NCBI GenBank assembly: GCA_951640165.1
Contig: OX621252.1
Coordinates: forward strand, 31,083,934-31,147,933
Direction of reading: 5' to 3'
From: Pseudoips prasinana
Lineage: Eukaryota; Arthropoda; Insecta; Lepidoptera; Nolidae
Length of the DNA stretch: 64,000 bases
Shown: positions 31,716-43,610 of the stretch, piece after piece
Layout of the letters: each line of letters starts with the position of its first letter
How positions within the stretch are numbered: the first letter of the stretch is position 1
Translations under genes and position numbers: made by a program
The notes under the pieces: model-generated
What the model saw: the letters and a program-made list of their open reading frames with translations, nothing else
Database searches by the model: none
What the model was told of the DNA's origin: nothing

Positions 31716-31770
31716 ACCCACGACCTGTAGCGTGAAAGTCAAGCATTTACCAACCAACTGGCCGGTCTAG
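31700..31770 (-). mobile_element. SINE family B, head fragment
   Basis: CGGGTGGGAATCAAACCCAC and the following CAACTGGCCGGTC are the minus-strand head only. It abuts the family K piece. Confidence 0.6.
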
Positions 31771-33120
31771 TTGATACTAGTAACAATTCCGAATTGATTT
31801 TTCCATAAGCGAATACATAAACTTATCGATCGACATCATCATCTTCTTCTCTTTTTCATACAATCAGAGATGCTATTTATTCAAACGTACTCTAGCTTTT
31901 AAGTTGGCCTAATGTCTATTTAACATTTACTTGAAATTTATTCTGCCAATTTCTGGTTATAATAATATTAACACAAAAATTTTTAATCACAATAAAAATA
32001 ATTTGTTCTACACTTCTATGACATCTTAACTCAATGTACACACATGCACCTTTCCAATATTGTTACAATATCACACATACAAATAATTTTCTCTCTGTAC
32101 TTCAAACTTATAATTCCAATGTAACTTTCCTTATTGTCCCAAATATTACTGTATTTGTTTCCACTTAATGAACGTAAAAATATCGCATAATTTCCACAGT
32201 TCTATCACTGTCTATGCTCTGTATTTTTCTGATTTTGTAAAACTAATGGATGGATCATAATGGCATTTCGCTGTTGAATTTTTAGTATCTCGAGAGCTAA
32301 ATAGAGTGTTTTATTGCAATTTTACCGGGAACACGGGAGGAGGATCGAAGAAAATGTCGATTCACTAATAACTTGAAAGGACAGATGGATTATGAATGGT
32401 GCTCAGCTTTCAGAAGTTTTATAGAAGGACGATTAGGTAGTAAGTAGGTACCAACACTTTATTGCAAACTGGTTACTACATTACTGGTTTAAAACATACT
32501 TCTGCACCTTTTTCTTTTTCACATTCATCTAATATAATAATATTAAATAATTAATGTAAAATTTACTATTAGCTACCGATGTCAGTGTGCTCTTCAGGGA
32601 GTTTGGGCCTAGCATCTTCATAACAAGTTATTTTAAAAATAACTTAGCGAAGAAGCTAATCAAAATCTATGTGATCTAGCATCGTAACCTACCTCTATAT
32701 TTTTATTGTATTAGTACGTTATATATGTACATATACTGTATTTTTAAGCACACTAAGTATACTTAAATGTACTAAATGAATTTGATGTGGTGAAAATAAA
32801 TAAATTATTATTATTAAAATTATTATTATTATCTTGTTAGCGTATCAATGGTATTCTTAATTATGTCAGACCACAATCAATTTAACGTTGTGAGTAGCCA
32901 TTAGTTCTTGCAGGATTTTTTTCACGCAGGGCATCTTAACAAGTATGTCATAATTTGAGGGTGACTTGCTCTTCAGGCTGGAACCGTTAAGAAATCCCCA
33001 TTTTAGCAGATTTTTTTTATTTCGATATGACTAATTAGTGGGCCTACCTCATAGACCCCTTAATCTTAATTTAATAAAAATCTTATAAATAACCTCCACC
33101 TCGGCAACGCGTGTTATAAT
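31771..33120. other. No gene seen
   Basis: About 1.35 kb of AT-rich DNA. (TTA)n microsatellite runs lie at 32808-32832. No coding or repeat signature recognised. Confidence 0.4.
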
Positions 33121-33260
33121 AATAATAGATCACTGGGTCAAGGGCCGGATACAGAAGGCGGCAATTATGGGAACGGCACGCATCGTGAGGAGATTCCTCA
33201 CTCTGTCGCCCTGACCACCGGCGGCCTAGGGCGTATAACCCCGCCGCGCGCCGCCGGGGG
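33121..33260 (+). other. GC-rich island, possible non-LTR 3' end
   Basis: A sharply GC-rich 100 bp (33180-33260) in AT-rich surroundings. A plus frame reads GTARIVRRFLTLSP then stop, which might be the last residues of a non-LTR ORF. That is a weak guess. Confidence 0.3.
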
Positions 33261-33644
33261 AGCTCTGTTTTTTACGTATTTATTTGTGTATTATTGTTTT
33301 ATATAACTCGATAATATATAATAATCGATTTTATAAGAATAAATATGTATTAAATATGAAAATAAATAAATAAGTTGGAATAATAATAAACTCTTATTTC
33401 TTAGAATAGTTATGTATGTATTACAAATAGCATATTAAGGTAACAAACACATAAAAATACTACACTTAAATGGTTATGGTACTGTCCTCTTAGATAGGCT
33501 ACAGGATGTATGTCTGTTATGTTGTATGTCTTGAAATAGTTATAGGCTTCGGTTACCGCTTACCATCTAGTGAGTCACGTGTGTCTGTGTCTGCCAACAA
33601 ATTATATATATTTTTACTACATATTGTCTGAATGGTTCTGTCTA

Positions 33645-33775
33645 TATTAAGGTACGAATTAGATGTTATCATTATGGCGGACCTTGTGTTTATAACGACG
33701 GTCGCGCTTTAATGCTACCACCGGATCCAATGCGCCCCAACTGAGAAGACCCAGCGAAACAAACTCAGCGGGTGT
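33645..33775. repeat. Inverted dispersed pair with 22610-22735
   Basis: Blocks CGGACCTTGTG, GGTCGCGCTTTAATGCTACC, CCAATGCGCCCCAACTGAGA and AGACCCAGCGAAACAAACTC, the complement of the left partner. Flanking DNA differs. Confidence 0.7.
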
Positions 33776-33814
33776 CTCTACTACCGGTTTCAAGTTTTTT
33801 AATATAAATACAGC

Positions 33815-33980
33815 ATTAATTATGTGGCTCGCCTGATGGTAAGCAATCCCCGTAGCTTATGAACGGTTGCAAAATTAGGATGCATTACTCGCATTTACCG
33901 AAACATTAGAAACCATAGCACTCTTCTGAAGGGCCCCATGCTGTTGATTTCAGCGAGAACCATGCCAGGGACCCATTCCA
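33815..33980 (-). mobile_element. Retroelement 3' UTR-like fragment
   Basis: GTGGCTCGCCTGATGGTAAG followed by AATCCCCGTAGC resembles the minus-strand 3' UTR of family J and L elements (CACCTGATGGTAAG). No codons identified. Confidence 0.4.
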
Positions 33981-34077
33981 CATCGTATCATCATCGTAAA
34001 TGGGAGGAAGTTTCGCTGAAACTATACTGTACGAGATAGTAAAGGTTCTAGGGTGTGAGGTTGCTTGCTTATCGTAT

Positions 34078-34268
34078 GGGTAGTGGTAACCCTAGTGTCA
34101 GAGTTGCTCAAGCCGCCCAGTAGGCCTCTGCAATGGCTTAACGAATGTTGTCAAATGACTACAACCGGGACCGACAGCTTAACATGCCCTCTGAAGCCCG
34201 AAGACGCTCAGAAATTAACCCACTTTGGCGGTCACCCATCTATGGACTGACCATCTAGCTATGAGCGC
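34078..34268 (+). repeat. Repeat family F
   Basis: GTAGTGGTAACCCTAGTGTC, CCGCCCAGTAGGCCTCTG, ACAACCGGGACCGACAGCTT, ACATGCCCTCTGAAGCC and CACTTTGGCGGTCACCCATC in order. It is the longest plus-strand copy in the window. Confidence 0.6.
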
Positions 34269-37020
34269 CTCAAATCGGTGTGATGTTAAACTCCCAGTCG
34301 AAGGTGAAAGGTGCGATAGTAGAATCAATTAATTTTTCAGTACCCAGTCCATTCCTTTCCAAACTCAAAAATAAAGAACAAAACGCTTAAAATTGCTATA
34401 ACTACCTCTTTATCCGAATCGTCTTGTTAAATTTCTATCTCTGAATTTTACAGATACTAACCATCCCACCTCCCCTCATCATTGATATAAGTTGTTAATT
34501 CGAACCATTCTGTTTGTCTCCCACACTACATAACCAATTGCTTTGCATAACTTCGTTGCAGCTTGCTTCTTTATAAGACTGAATTAAATAAATAAATAGT
34601 TGCTAGTATAAACTTGAAAGGATTGCTAATGGAAAGTGAAGTACTTTTCCTTTCAACATAATGAACGACAAGATGATTTAGAACTATTTTAGTTATGTTC
34701 TGAAGTATATTTTGTTTACACTTCACAATTTCTTTCCCGTGAATTTGGACAAATGCCTTCTGTGGCAATGCAATATTATTTGTGTGTATTTTCTTCTGAT
34801 GTGATGGCCGGAAGGTGTTATTTTAGTGATAAGGTCACCAATTGCATTTAAATTTCATTTTCTTATTTGTATTCATTATTTCTGTTTCTTTTTGTAATAA
34901 ATTGTATTTCTCCTTTCTTTTCTTTAATATTTTTGCTGATCTAACTGTAGCTAATAGTGTTGTTTAAATTTAAAATAAGTAGCCCTTAACATAAGTTAAG
35001 GTTTTGTCTAATTTAGCAAGCTGTGTCTACATCAGAGTAGGGTATAGACTTTATTTTTTATAAATCGATGTTGTCTTATTCAATGTAGTCTATATCCAGT
35101 TTTGTAGACCATAAACAGAAAAAAATAAATCTAAGCCTAAGTAGGTATTGATTGATTTTCCAGTTACTCTTAATTATCTTCTTCGTCTTATCTTCCAAGA
35201 CAAGATGAAGATAATCCGTTGTTGCATCAACAACTGAATGTTAGAAAATTGGACAATAGTTTTTATTTTTTATAGTTTGTTGTTTGTATAACATACTTGA
35301 ATTACAAATTTGTTCATTTCCTGTTGGGTTTCTCCAAAATCAATATTAGGATTTATTGCACATCGTGTTTGTACCTAGCTTTAATAAATATTGACTTTAT
35401 GTCAGAAATTCAAATAACTGCGTACAGATGATTTACGATCCAAGTGTCGGACTATAATCGATACGTATATATCGATATTGCTGCGATGTATGACATCTGA
35501 TAATATTGATTTTAATTAATATCGTAAAACATATATAAAAGAATTTAAATATTCAATATTTCTATCATTATAAACTAAACTAAAGCATGGATGAGATCTT
35601 GATGTGTGAAGCAAGGAAATGCTCAAAAACTAAACCATTTAGGCAGTCATCCACCTATAGACTGACTACACCTGTGTAGTACTAAACCTCTTCAATAAGT
35701 AACGAAGTGGTGAGAGCGCCTTCAAATTCAAAAAAGTTTATAGTATTTGGAACTAGAATCTTTTTTCCGCAGTCTCTTAGAAAATATCAATGTTTTACGG
35801 ATGATAGCAGCAGATATACGTTCTACACAAACCTTGCCAATATTGCTATGTTGGGTGATTGAACAGTCAGCGCAAAACTTTTGATTGAATTTTAATGAAC
35901 TCTAAACATAGTTTTCTAATGGAAAAGATGTAACCAATAGGTAACTCAAACTAAACTAAATATCTATAAGACTCGAGTTGGAAGAAAAAAGAAGAAGCCG
36001 GTCACTTTGGTAGAAAAAAAATAAAATAAAATTACACAATGGATAAAATTAGAAAATAAGTTATATAGCTTCTCAGAGGATTTTTTTTCACTTTGAGGAC
36101 AATACAAAACTGGTAGCTAAAGTTGGATTAAATTCACACTTACCGCGTGAATTAACTTAAAATGTGAAGGGTGACCACAGCTGTTTTTATTCCTATAAAT
36201 CTAAAATTTTTCTTTGTCTTTAGTTAGATATTTATTATCTCTTCTTTTGTTTATAAATGTTTCGTTTAATTTTATAAAAATGATATTTTACATTAAATAA
36301 TTTGGACATTTTTACAACACATTACTTGAATACGCTTCTATATGTTATTAAAAAAATTATGTACAATGGCTAAAAAGCATTTTAGCAAGAGGCAAATTTT
36401 AATGATTCGCAATATGGCTACCACTCTTTTCTTGTAACCGTTCTTGAAGTAGTATTTCTGTTTCGTTTTGTGTATGTCAGAAAATTTACGTGCTTTATCT
36501 TATATTCGTTTGTTCCTAAAAAGTTGGTTTAAGCATATAGAAGTTGTAATAAAATACAATACTTCATACACTACTCCACCCACTTGACAAATATCGACAT
36601 AATATCGCCACATCCCTACTTTGAGAAAGGCCAACCCTTTCCTAGATTGTGACCGCAAAAACTGCGGGCATCACTTACACATGCCATCCAGAGACTTAAT
36701 TAAACAAATTAGTTGTGTTGTTCCCCAGGGATTAATCCTGGGGTACGAGTAGGTAATTTGTCATGCGAGCTTATGGAGTGGACGAAGGCTCAAAGATAGT
36801 TGGGGAAGCTGGAAACTTGTTAGTTTTGACATGTTGTACTAGAATATTCCTCAACTCCTTTAAAATGTATCCAAATAATAACAACTTTTTTGTTCTTATG
36901 AAGGGTTTTACAATCTACTTCAGATATATTTCGTATTTATCGATACTTAGCATTTATACAAAGTCAATTTGAACTAAGCAGATACTTAGGTTAATTGTTG
37001 TGGGGTATCCGTTATTATAC
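34269..37020. other. No gene seen
   Basis: About 2.7 kb of AT-rich DNA, the longest stretch without a recognised repeat. 35640-35675 has a family F scrap (CCATTTAGGCAGTCATCCAC). A small inverted repeat built on ATTATCTTC lies at 35174-35216. Confidence 0.4.
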
Positions 37021-37024
37021 GAAT

Positions 37025-37180
37025 TATTTAATAATAATAATGTTTTATTCTCTCACCACAATATTACAGAATACACTGTATAAGGTGTATTAGGTATAGG
37101 TAACAATTATAATATTGTGGGAGACTGGTGCCTAAACTAGGCTCAAGGCCTGTATTTCAGGACACCAGGTCTCCACCCTT
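37025..37180 (-). mobile_element. Retroelement 3' end, possible
   Basis: AATAATAATAATGTTTTATT followed by CTCTCACCACAATATT on plus reads as a UTR with an (ATT)n tail on minus, similar to CR1-like ends. No codons remain. Confidence 0.35.
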
Positions 37181-37884
37181 TATGAAGAGATACATTTATT
37201 ATGCATTCTTAGGATAAATGGGATCACATGCATATACTCGTACTTACATAATTTGATGCCTTGATTGTACCATGTTCAAGAAATTCTCTCAACCATGTAC
37301 CAAAATAAGACTAATACACTATTTGACCCAAATACTCTCTATTAAATTGCATAATAATTAATTAATTTTATGTCATTAAAAAGCATTTCGATGTTTTAAA
37401 TACATGAAAGTCGTACAGTACAACCCAAAAGCGATTATAACACTATAAACCACAGTAAGAATTACCGTAATGTATAAATAAACTGTAAATTAAAACTCTA
37501 CACTTTAATCGATTACAAATAAAATAAAAGATGAATACATTTCCGAGATCATAGTTGAAATAAATTAATTCATCGACGTGAAACATCAATTTGTAAATAA
37601 TGGGTAGCTGGTATAAACGATTTTTGATAAAAGCCTTTGAGCATATTCCGTTGTTGCCTTGTATGGTAAAAGACAAGTCCATTATATGGACGATAATAGG
37701 TATAATATAATGTTTGTGTAGCCATTTTAACGAAATATAATAGCTATTAAACGATAATACTGTTCATCAATGCATATTTGTTATGTGATTTATTGTCATG
37801 TGATTTATTATAATTAGGAGGTCGGATGTAAAAATATCATAAATTTGATTTCTCATCACTCATCTATAAGGCTGACGGCAATGA
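37181..37884. other. No gene seen
   Basis: AT-rich. A 79-codon minus frame (37443-37682) has no family resemblance that I can see. Confidence 0.35.
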
Positions 37885-38110
37885 ATAATAACATCCTGGG
37901 ACATCATTCACACACAGCCATCTGGTCCTTGAGCTTGTACTACGGTAAACCATATTATAACAGATATACTACCTTTTTTTTGTAAATACATACTTCTATA
38001 GATAATCACACCCAGACTCACGACTAACTGTTATGTTCATGCACACAAATATCTGTCCTGGGTGGGAATCAAACCCAAGACCTGCAGCATGAAAAGCAAG
38101 CTTTTACCAA
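37885..38110 (-). mobile_element. SINE family B copy
   Basis: The tail CCTGGGACATCATTCACACA at left and the head with GGGTGGGAATCAAACCCAAG at right. It is followed at once by a plus-strand family B-like tail (to 38309), so the two form a tail-to-tail arrangement in mirror orientation. Confidence 0.7.
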
Positions 38111-38309
38111 CCTGACCCTGACTGGGTTCAGCCCCCACAAAGAAAAATGTGTGATGAGAGCGTTATTTGTTACGTGTCTGGTTGTTATTTATCTCTCATA
38201 TTTATGTATTCTGAAATAGATGAGAATGTTTTTCAGTTGTCTGGTTGCCATAGCACTGGTTCTGCCTAATAAGGGATCAGACGGCAGTGTGTTAGTTGTC
38301 CCAAGATCT
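38111..38309 (+). mobile_element. SINE family B-like, diverged subfamily
   Basis: It includes CAGTTGTCTGGTTGCCATAG, CTAATAAGGGATCAGACGGC and AGTGTGTTAGTTGTCCCAAG. The same variant end occurs at 55463-55510. The head is not recognisable. Confidence 0.5.
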
Positions 38310-38311
38310 TT

Positions 38312-38520
38312 CATCATCATCATCATCATATCACCCGAAAGACGTCCACTGCTGGACAAAGGCCTCCCCCAAAGATCTCCACAATTGCCGGTCTTGCGCT
38401 ATTCGCATCCAGCTGTTTCCAGCGACCCGCACAAGATCATCGGTGCATCTTGTAGGGGGCCTGCCCACGCTGCGTCTTCCGGTTCGTGGTCGCCACTCAA
38501 GAACCTTTCTGCCCCAACAA
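38312..38520 (-). mobile_element. RTE-clade retrotransposon 3' end
   Basis: The plus strand starts TCATCATCATCATCATATCA (tail), then the antisense of the QQWTSFG end, through to GCGTCTTCCGGTTCGTGGTC. It is about 210 bp, well preserved, and antisense frames on plus are shadows. Confidence 0.8.
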
Positions 38521-38911
38521 TATCTTTATTTAAAAAAAATAAAAACTTTCCTAAATCTTTTTACAAACAACAGAGAGATAACCTAACACACATACAATAA
38601 ATACCATATCAATTGTAGAACGTATGAATTAAAAAAAATACATGCACACAACAATAAGCTATACATTATGGTAGTTATACCTTACTGTTATGTGTATTAT
38701 CAACAATAAGCTATAGTAGTAGTAGAAGTATAAGTGACGCAGGACTGAAAGTAAATTAACTAATAACACATAAGGTTTTAGTCCACTGAAGCACTAACCG
38801 TAAGAACATGACAAAATTTATTCATACCTAGAACATAAACCTTAATACTAATTAATTGAAACTAAAAATTGGTCTTTTTATTATATGCTTGGAAAGTATA
38901 ATTAAATAAAA

Positions 38912-39460
38912 TACATACATACATACATAGACTCACGCCTGTTTCCCAGAGGGGTAGGCAGAGACAACGGATTTCCATTTGTCACGATCTTTGCATACTT
39001 CTTTTGCCTCGATTACTGTCATTATATTCTTCATACATGCTCGCCGGTTTAGGGTACTTCTGACCTGCCCTTTCTTGAGAACATCTCCAATTTGGTCAGA
39101 GAATGTTCGACGTGGTCTTCCCCTACCGGTGGTCCCATTCACACAGGCCAGGTATACTTCTTTTGTCAATCTTCTTTCATTCATCCTTTCTAAATGGCCA
39201 AACCATCTCAGCATGCCTTTTTCAATTTTTGTGACTACATCCTCTTTCACACCACAACGCTCTCTTACATCAGTATTTCGAATTCTGTCTCTCAAAGTCA
39301 CACCACACATACTTCTTAGAGCTCTCATTTCCACTGCATTTATTTTACTTTCATTCTTTTTCTGCCATACCCAACTTTCACTTCCATACATTAAAGTTGG
39401 CACTAACACTCCATCGTGCACGGCTAGTCGAGCCTTCTTTGATACTTGCCGGCTACTCAT
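38912..39460 (-). pseudogene. RTE-type retrotransposon ORF2 C-terminus, 5'-truncated
   Basis: A 175-codon open minus frame encodes [19 protein letters not shown], then [20 protein letters not shown], then [32 protein letters not shown] and the end [16 protein letters not shown]-x-W ... LRDR-x-RN ... W-x-GH is the signature after the reverse transcriptase in RTE-like elements. A (CATA)n run at 38917-38931 is the tail. It is a different family from the QQWTSFG tails. A second copy is at 60903. There are no stops, so the insertion looks young, but the polymerase domain is absent. Confidence 0.85.
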
Positions 39461-39587
39461 AAAGGCGTGTAAATAAAATAGATAGTAATTTTATCGTAAG
39501 AAATAAAATTTCAGTATTTGCTCGTCCACTCTTGCTATAACTTCATTTGCTCTTTAAATGGAAGCCCATATTTTACCAATATAGAGC

Positions 39588-39665
39588 TCGACGTGCCTCG
39601 GAGAGCACGTTAAGCCGTTAGTCCTGGTTGTCACAGACAATCTATAACAGACGTTATGGCAATCT
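39588..39665 (-). repeat. Repeat family F, fragment
   Basis: CGTGCCTCGGAGAGCACGTT, AAGCCGTTAGTCCTGGTTGT only. Confidence 0.5.
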
Positions 39666-39843
39666 GGAGTTATTTGTTACACGATAGTTGCCGAGGCTAA
39701 AGCCACAGTTTAAGATGGATAGGTTGAACATTTTAACGACTGGGACCTGTTATAGATTGGCGTTGTATGTATTTGCCTAAGTTGTCTATACCTGTAAGAA
39801 ATTCGCGTAAAAATCTCTACTGTTACACTGACCTGGAGGTCAG

Positions 39844-39885
39844 CTCTAAAATTGGTGTGGCATGGATGCCACACCAATTTTAGAG
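39844..39885. repeat. Perfect palindrome, 20-bp arms
   Basis: Arms 39844-39863 and 39866-39885 are exact complements with a 2-nt centre; the arm is CTCTAAAATTGGTGTGGCAT. Confidence 0.9.
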
Positions 39886-40127
39886 TTAACAGCTTTCCGC
39901 CTAGAGTATTTAAAGAATTTAACAAGTTAAAATAAAATATATATAAAATACTACTAGCAAGATTTATACCAGATAGAATAGTCATTATTGTAATTAATTA
40001 ATTAGACCGGAGATGCCTCCCTTTTGTTAACTAGTTGTGGAAGCTTGTGATTGACATTTATTTATGAAAATGTGTAACCAATTGTATGTACCTGTTAGTT
40101 TCTCAAATAAAATAAAAATTAAATTAA

Positions 40128-40235
40128 ATTCACGCCGCAGGTCGTAGGTTCGTAGGTGAACATGTCTGTTGGTCCTGAGTCTGGGTAATCTATCTATATT
40201 ATATAAGTATATATTTACAAAATATAAGCTGTATA
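40128..40235 (+). mobile_element. SINE family B, fragment
   Basis: TTCACGCCGCAGGTCGTAGG, then GAACATGTCTGTTGGTCCTG and AGTCTGGGTAATC. The B box is damaged by a deletion. It adjoins the tail of the next element. Confidence 0.6.
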
Positions 40236-40236
40236 T

Positions 40237-40775
40237 GTCAAAGTCAAAGTCAAAGTCAAAGTAAGTTTATTCCGTAAAAATTTTACATTTATGTGGAATC
40301 GTCATATTTTTTTTACCCTACCGTGCAGTGCATGACGTGGCAGCTACTGAGAAACACTGCCAGAAAACTCAGTAGGAATCCTTTTTTAAAATAAAATATA
40401 CTTAAGATTAATTACAATCATGTGTGTTGACTCAGAACAACTCAATCCCAAGCACTTTTATCACTTAAATAATCAGAAATTTTGTAATATGCCCTGCTAC
40501 ACAATTTGGCTTTAATAATTCTTTTAAACTTATTCGTAGACAATTCTCTAATATCATTGGGAAGTTTGTTATAGAATCTTATACATTGCCCCATAAAAGA
40601 GTTACTTATTTTGTGGAGACGGGTAGTATGCAGTATGAGATTATTCTTATATCTAGTATTTACATTATGTGTATCGCTCCTTTTACAGAAGGAATTGATA
40701 TTTTTATGCACATATAGTAAGTTTTCATATATATACTGATATGTAGGTACTATATCAGACATCAAACTAACGGCC
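40237..40775 (-). pseudogene. CR1-like non-LTR retrotransposon, C-terminus and 3' UTR
   Basis: The minus frame 40442-40765 encodes the last 107 residues: NVNTRYKNNLILHTTRLHKI, then FMGQCIRFYNKLPNDIREL, then FKRIIKAKL. N-TR ... YN-x-LP-x-x-I ... FK is the usual C-terminus of CR1/L2/Jockey reverse transcriptases. The 3' UTR runs to a (CTTTGA)n tail, seen on plus as GTCAAAGTCAAAGTCAAAGT at 40238. Tandem 3' tails rather than poly-A suit CR1-like elements. Confidence 0.8.
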
Positions 40776-40805
40776 TCTGACAGTCAGGATCACTAACCAC
40801 CTCAG

Positions 40806-40848
40806 GACCTCAAAAAAGCCTGTTCGTTTAGCAGGCTTTTTTGAGGTC
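40806..40848. repeat. Perfect hairpin, 17-bp arms
   Basis: Arms 40806-40822 and 40832-40848 (GACCTCAAAAAAGCCTG and complement) with a 9-nt loop. Confidence 0.85.
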
Positions 40849-40877
40849 TTTTATTTCTTTCCTATTTTTCAAATCTT

Positions 40878-41240
40878 TTTCTTTGAGTATAATTAGGGTT
40901 CCGTAGCCAAATTGCAAAGAACGGAACCCTTATGGACTTGCCATGTTTGTCTGTCTATCTGTCCGTCCGTATAGTTCTTATATATAATATATATTATAGT
41001 TCTTTTCTTATATATTATAGTATTTATCCGTAGTACAGTTCTTGTATTTTCGGAAAAAGTGGCTGTGACAGCCACTTTTTCCGAAACTACAGGAACTATA
41101 CTATTGAAACTTGGTAAGTAGTTTTTTTTTTTGAACCGCATTAAGATTTTCACAACACAAAAAACCAATAAACTTTGGGGTTTCCCCATACTTAGAACTG
41201 AAACTCAAAGAGTGCGACTAGCACTTGGCCGCTTTTTTAA
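40878..41240. repeat. Lepidopteran GGGTTCCGTA-type repeat with internal palindrome
   Basis: It starts TTAGGGTTCCGTAGCC, has a GTCTGTCTATCTGTCCGTCC run and ends near GAGTGCGACTAGCACTTGGC. I recall this combination from many moth and butterfly sequences, but its class is unsettled. A 98-codon minus frame here is not a gene. A palindrome sits at 41037-41097. Confidence 0.5.
41037..41097. repeat. Palindrome, 30-bp arms
   Basis: Arms 41037-41066 and 41068-41097 pair with three mismatches around a single base; the core is TTCGGAAAAAGTGGCTGT. Confidence 0.85.
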
Positions 41241-41534
41241 TAATCGTTTTACTCCATCATTACGTCAAGTATAACTTAAAAAAACATGTAATACACAATC
41301 GTTAATCTATTTCCACTGAGTATGAAAAAAAGAATCGAGAAATATTGTTCACATTTCACATACAAAACACGGCTATTCGTTTCGATGTATTGAATATTGA
41401 TCAGTTGTATAAATTATCTCTAACACCTGTTTATACGGAAAATCGTCTTGTCGGTCAAATTGGCAATTTGCATACTGAATCAACTTATACTACTGCTGAT
41501 TTGCAAGTAACGATACTTAGAGCGAGTGTTCATT

Positions 41535-41935
41535 GGTCGAACGGTAGCCTGTTGAACTGCAGATAATGAGGTCCCAGGATCAAATCCCGGGTCAAACCAA
41601 TAATTGAAAAAAAATTCTCAGTATCAGCCCAAAACCTAGGATTTCGTCGGGTTATACGCCTGTGCCTCAGAGAGCATGTATAGCCATCGGTCCTGTGCCT
41701 GAACTCTTTCCAGTCATGTCGCTAGTCGTTCCATCGGGTCATTAGTGTGATAGATTAGAAGTGCCCCTGTGCACACTTGTTGCACTATAATATGTTCCGC
41801 GTCGTTCCAACGGATCATTAGAGTGATGGAATAGAAAGTGCCCCTGTATTTGCACGCACACACACTATAATATTGTCCGCACAGATGGGTAATGTCCATT
41901 GAGTCTGGCCGCCGAATTCGGCCAAGAGGATTTGA
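41535..41935 (+). mobile_element. SINE family C with duplicated tail
   Basis: Head with TTGGTCGAACGGTAGCCTG and GATCAAATCCCGGG; body with AGTATCAGCCCAAAACC. The 3' segment is present twice: CGTTCCATCGGGTCATTAGTG at 41728 and CGTTCCAACGGATCATTAGA at 41805, each followed by GTGCCCCTGT. Confidence 0.7.
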
Positions 41936-42325
41936 CAGGAGAATTCCATATTATTATGAACAGCATGAGTTTAGTAGAGATTTAAGTAGTCTTTTGGGTA
42001 GTAAAATACTCTTCCAATAAAATACTACAAGTGGTTTAATATTAAGTAAACTGAACACACTTTGCAATGTGTACTTTGCGATGAGAGAAAATAAGTCAAA
42101 TAAAATGTATTCATAAATGTATTAATATCCAAAGCTTCACATATATATTATGAATGCTTTCAATGAGTACCTTCCATTAGGAAGCATTAATATGTAATTC
42201 GTCATCCATTACTATAATATGTTACGTCATAATTTGGTTGACGATGGAATTAACCAGATCATCAGTTGTCAATAATATGAGGTAAAGCGATTTTCTTAAA
42301 ATAAGATGAAAGTCATTAATAATAA
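41936..42325. other. No gene seen
   Basis: AT-rich sequence without recognised features. Confidence 0.4.
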
Positions 42326-42468
42326 CTTTGACGGGCCTATTTGCGTGGTCGGCAAATGCTTGCTTTTCACGCCGGAGGTTGTGGGTTCGATTCCCACCCA
42401 GGACAGATATTTGTGTTCATGAACATGACTGTTTGTCCTGAGTCTGGGTGTAATTATCTATATATGTT
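42326..42468 (+). mobile_element. SINE family B, 3'-truncated
   Basis: A good head: GACGGGCCTATTTGCGTGG and GGGTTCGATTCCCACCCAGG (42384-42403). The body ends at about 42466, where it meets GTTTTCGCAGCGCATGCG; the usual tail is missing. Confidence 0.7.
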
Positions 42469-43111
42469 TTCGCAGCGCATGCGATGAAAGATATTTTATA
42501 GGCATTTTTTTACACTTTGGGTAACATTATTGTAGTTTTAGTCGGGATCCTTATTTTTTCTTGCAATTAAAATAGCCTATATTAATCAGTGATAATGCAG
42601 CATTCAAATAGTGTAAATATTTTAAAAATCGGTCCAGCACTTTTTGAGCAAAGTCGTTACAAACATAAGCTTTTTAACACAGTAGTTTTTTATTATATAA
42701 CTTTTATAAATTTTGACACAGAAGTCTTGAATTATATAACTTTAATCACTTTTTAATGCAGCAGTCATTTTAAAATATCAAAAGCATTCAGAATATTAAA
42801 TGAAAACAACCAAACTGCAGTTCCATTAATATTTAAATGTCCAGATTGCGACTGAATCTAAAGAAAGGAACGAAGTGTAGGGGATGTTTGTTCTTATAAA
42901 ATTTTCATGTTTCCTCATAAATAAAAGACGAAGTCTTTTCCGACGTAATTGCGAACTCTAGTACTTGCTCACGCCATGTTGAAATTATAGAGCAGTTTGT
43001 TTTAAAACTGATTCAATGCCTAAAATGACATTTAACAACGTATTTAAGCTAAAGCAATCGTATGGATATTGATATACAAGGTGTGACATGAATAGAATAC
43101 GAAACTTAAGG
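42469..43111. other. Possible Helitron-like scrap, no gene
   Basis: AATAGCCTATATTAATCAGT and AAAATCGGTCCAGCACTTTT (42568-42660) resemble the interiors of Helitron-like repeats, but no TC or CTAG ends were found. The rest is AT-rich. Confidence 0.3.
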
Positions 43112-43325
43112 AGCTAATCTCAAAAATGGGAAATCAAAAATTTCATCGTCCGGTGGGTCTCGAACTAGCACACTCCTCGAATCTAGGGTAGGCGCTGATT
43201 GCAGCTATGAACGACATATACTAGCAGATTAAATTTGGAATTCCCTTGCTAACCCATGCAGAGGATGCTGGTGCGAGACCCGCCGGAATTTAAAATTTTC
43301 GAATTCCAATTTTGGAGATTAGATT
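43112..43325. mobile_element. MITE with about 58-bp imperfect TIRs
   Basis: The left arm (43112-43170) has TAATCTCAAAAATGGGAA and GGTGGGTCTCGAACTAGCAC. The right arm (about 43268-43325) is its imperfect complement (GTGCGAGACCCGCCGGAATT, then CCAATTTTGGAGATTAGATT). The centre is about 95 bp. No transposase. Confidence 0.65.
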
Positions 43326-43386
43326 ACGCTTTGCATTTAAAAACGCATAAAATACAAAAATACATAAAAACAAGCGTGATTTTAGA

Positions 43387-43610
43387 CAACACGCCTGAAG
43401 TAAACCTTCCATATACGAAGCTATGAGTGAAAAAGAGAAAGAAAATGTGTGCTCGCACCTCTCTCTCTTGCCCTTACAGTAATATACGAAACGTAACTGC
43501 CACTATTTCTATTTTCACTAACTTATATCTCCCTCTCAACTTCCGTTCGCCTTTTCGCAACGCTCTCGTTGCGCATTGACCAGCTTGCTCCTCAAGTCAA
43601 GCGGGCCTAA
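43387..43610. repeat. Dispersed repeat H, copy 2
   Basis: Same block order as 12795-12975, slightly longer in the middle. Flanks differ. Confidence 0.55.

Noticed and set aside
40893..41189. 98-codon minus frame
   Set aside because: It lies in a common lepidopteran repeat with a palindrome; no domain.
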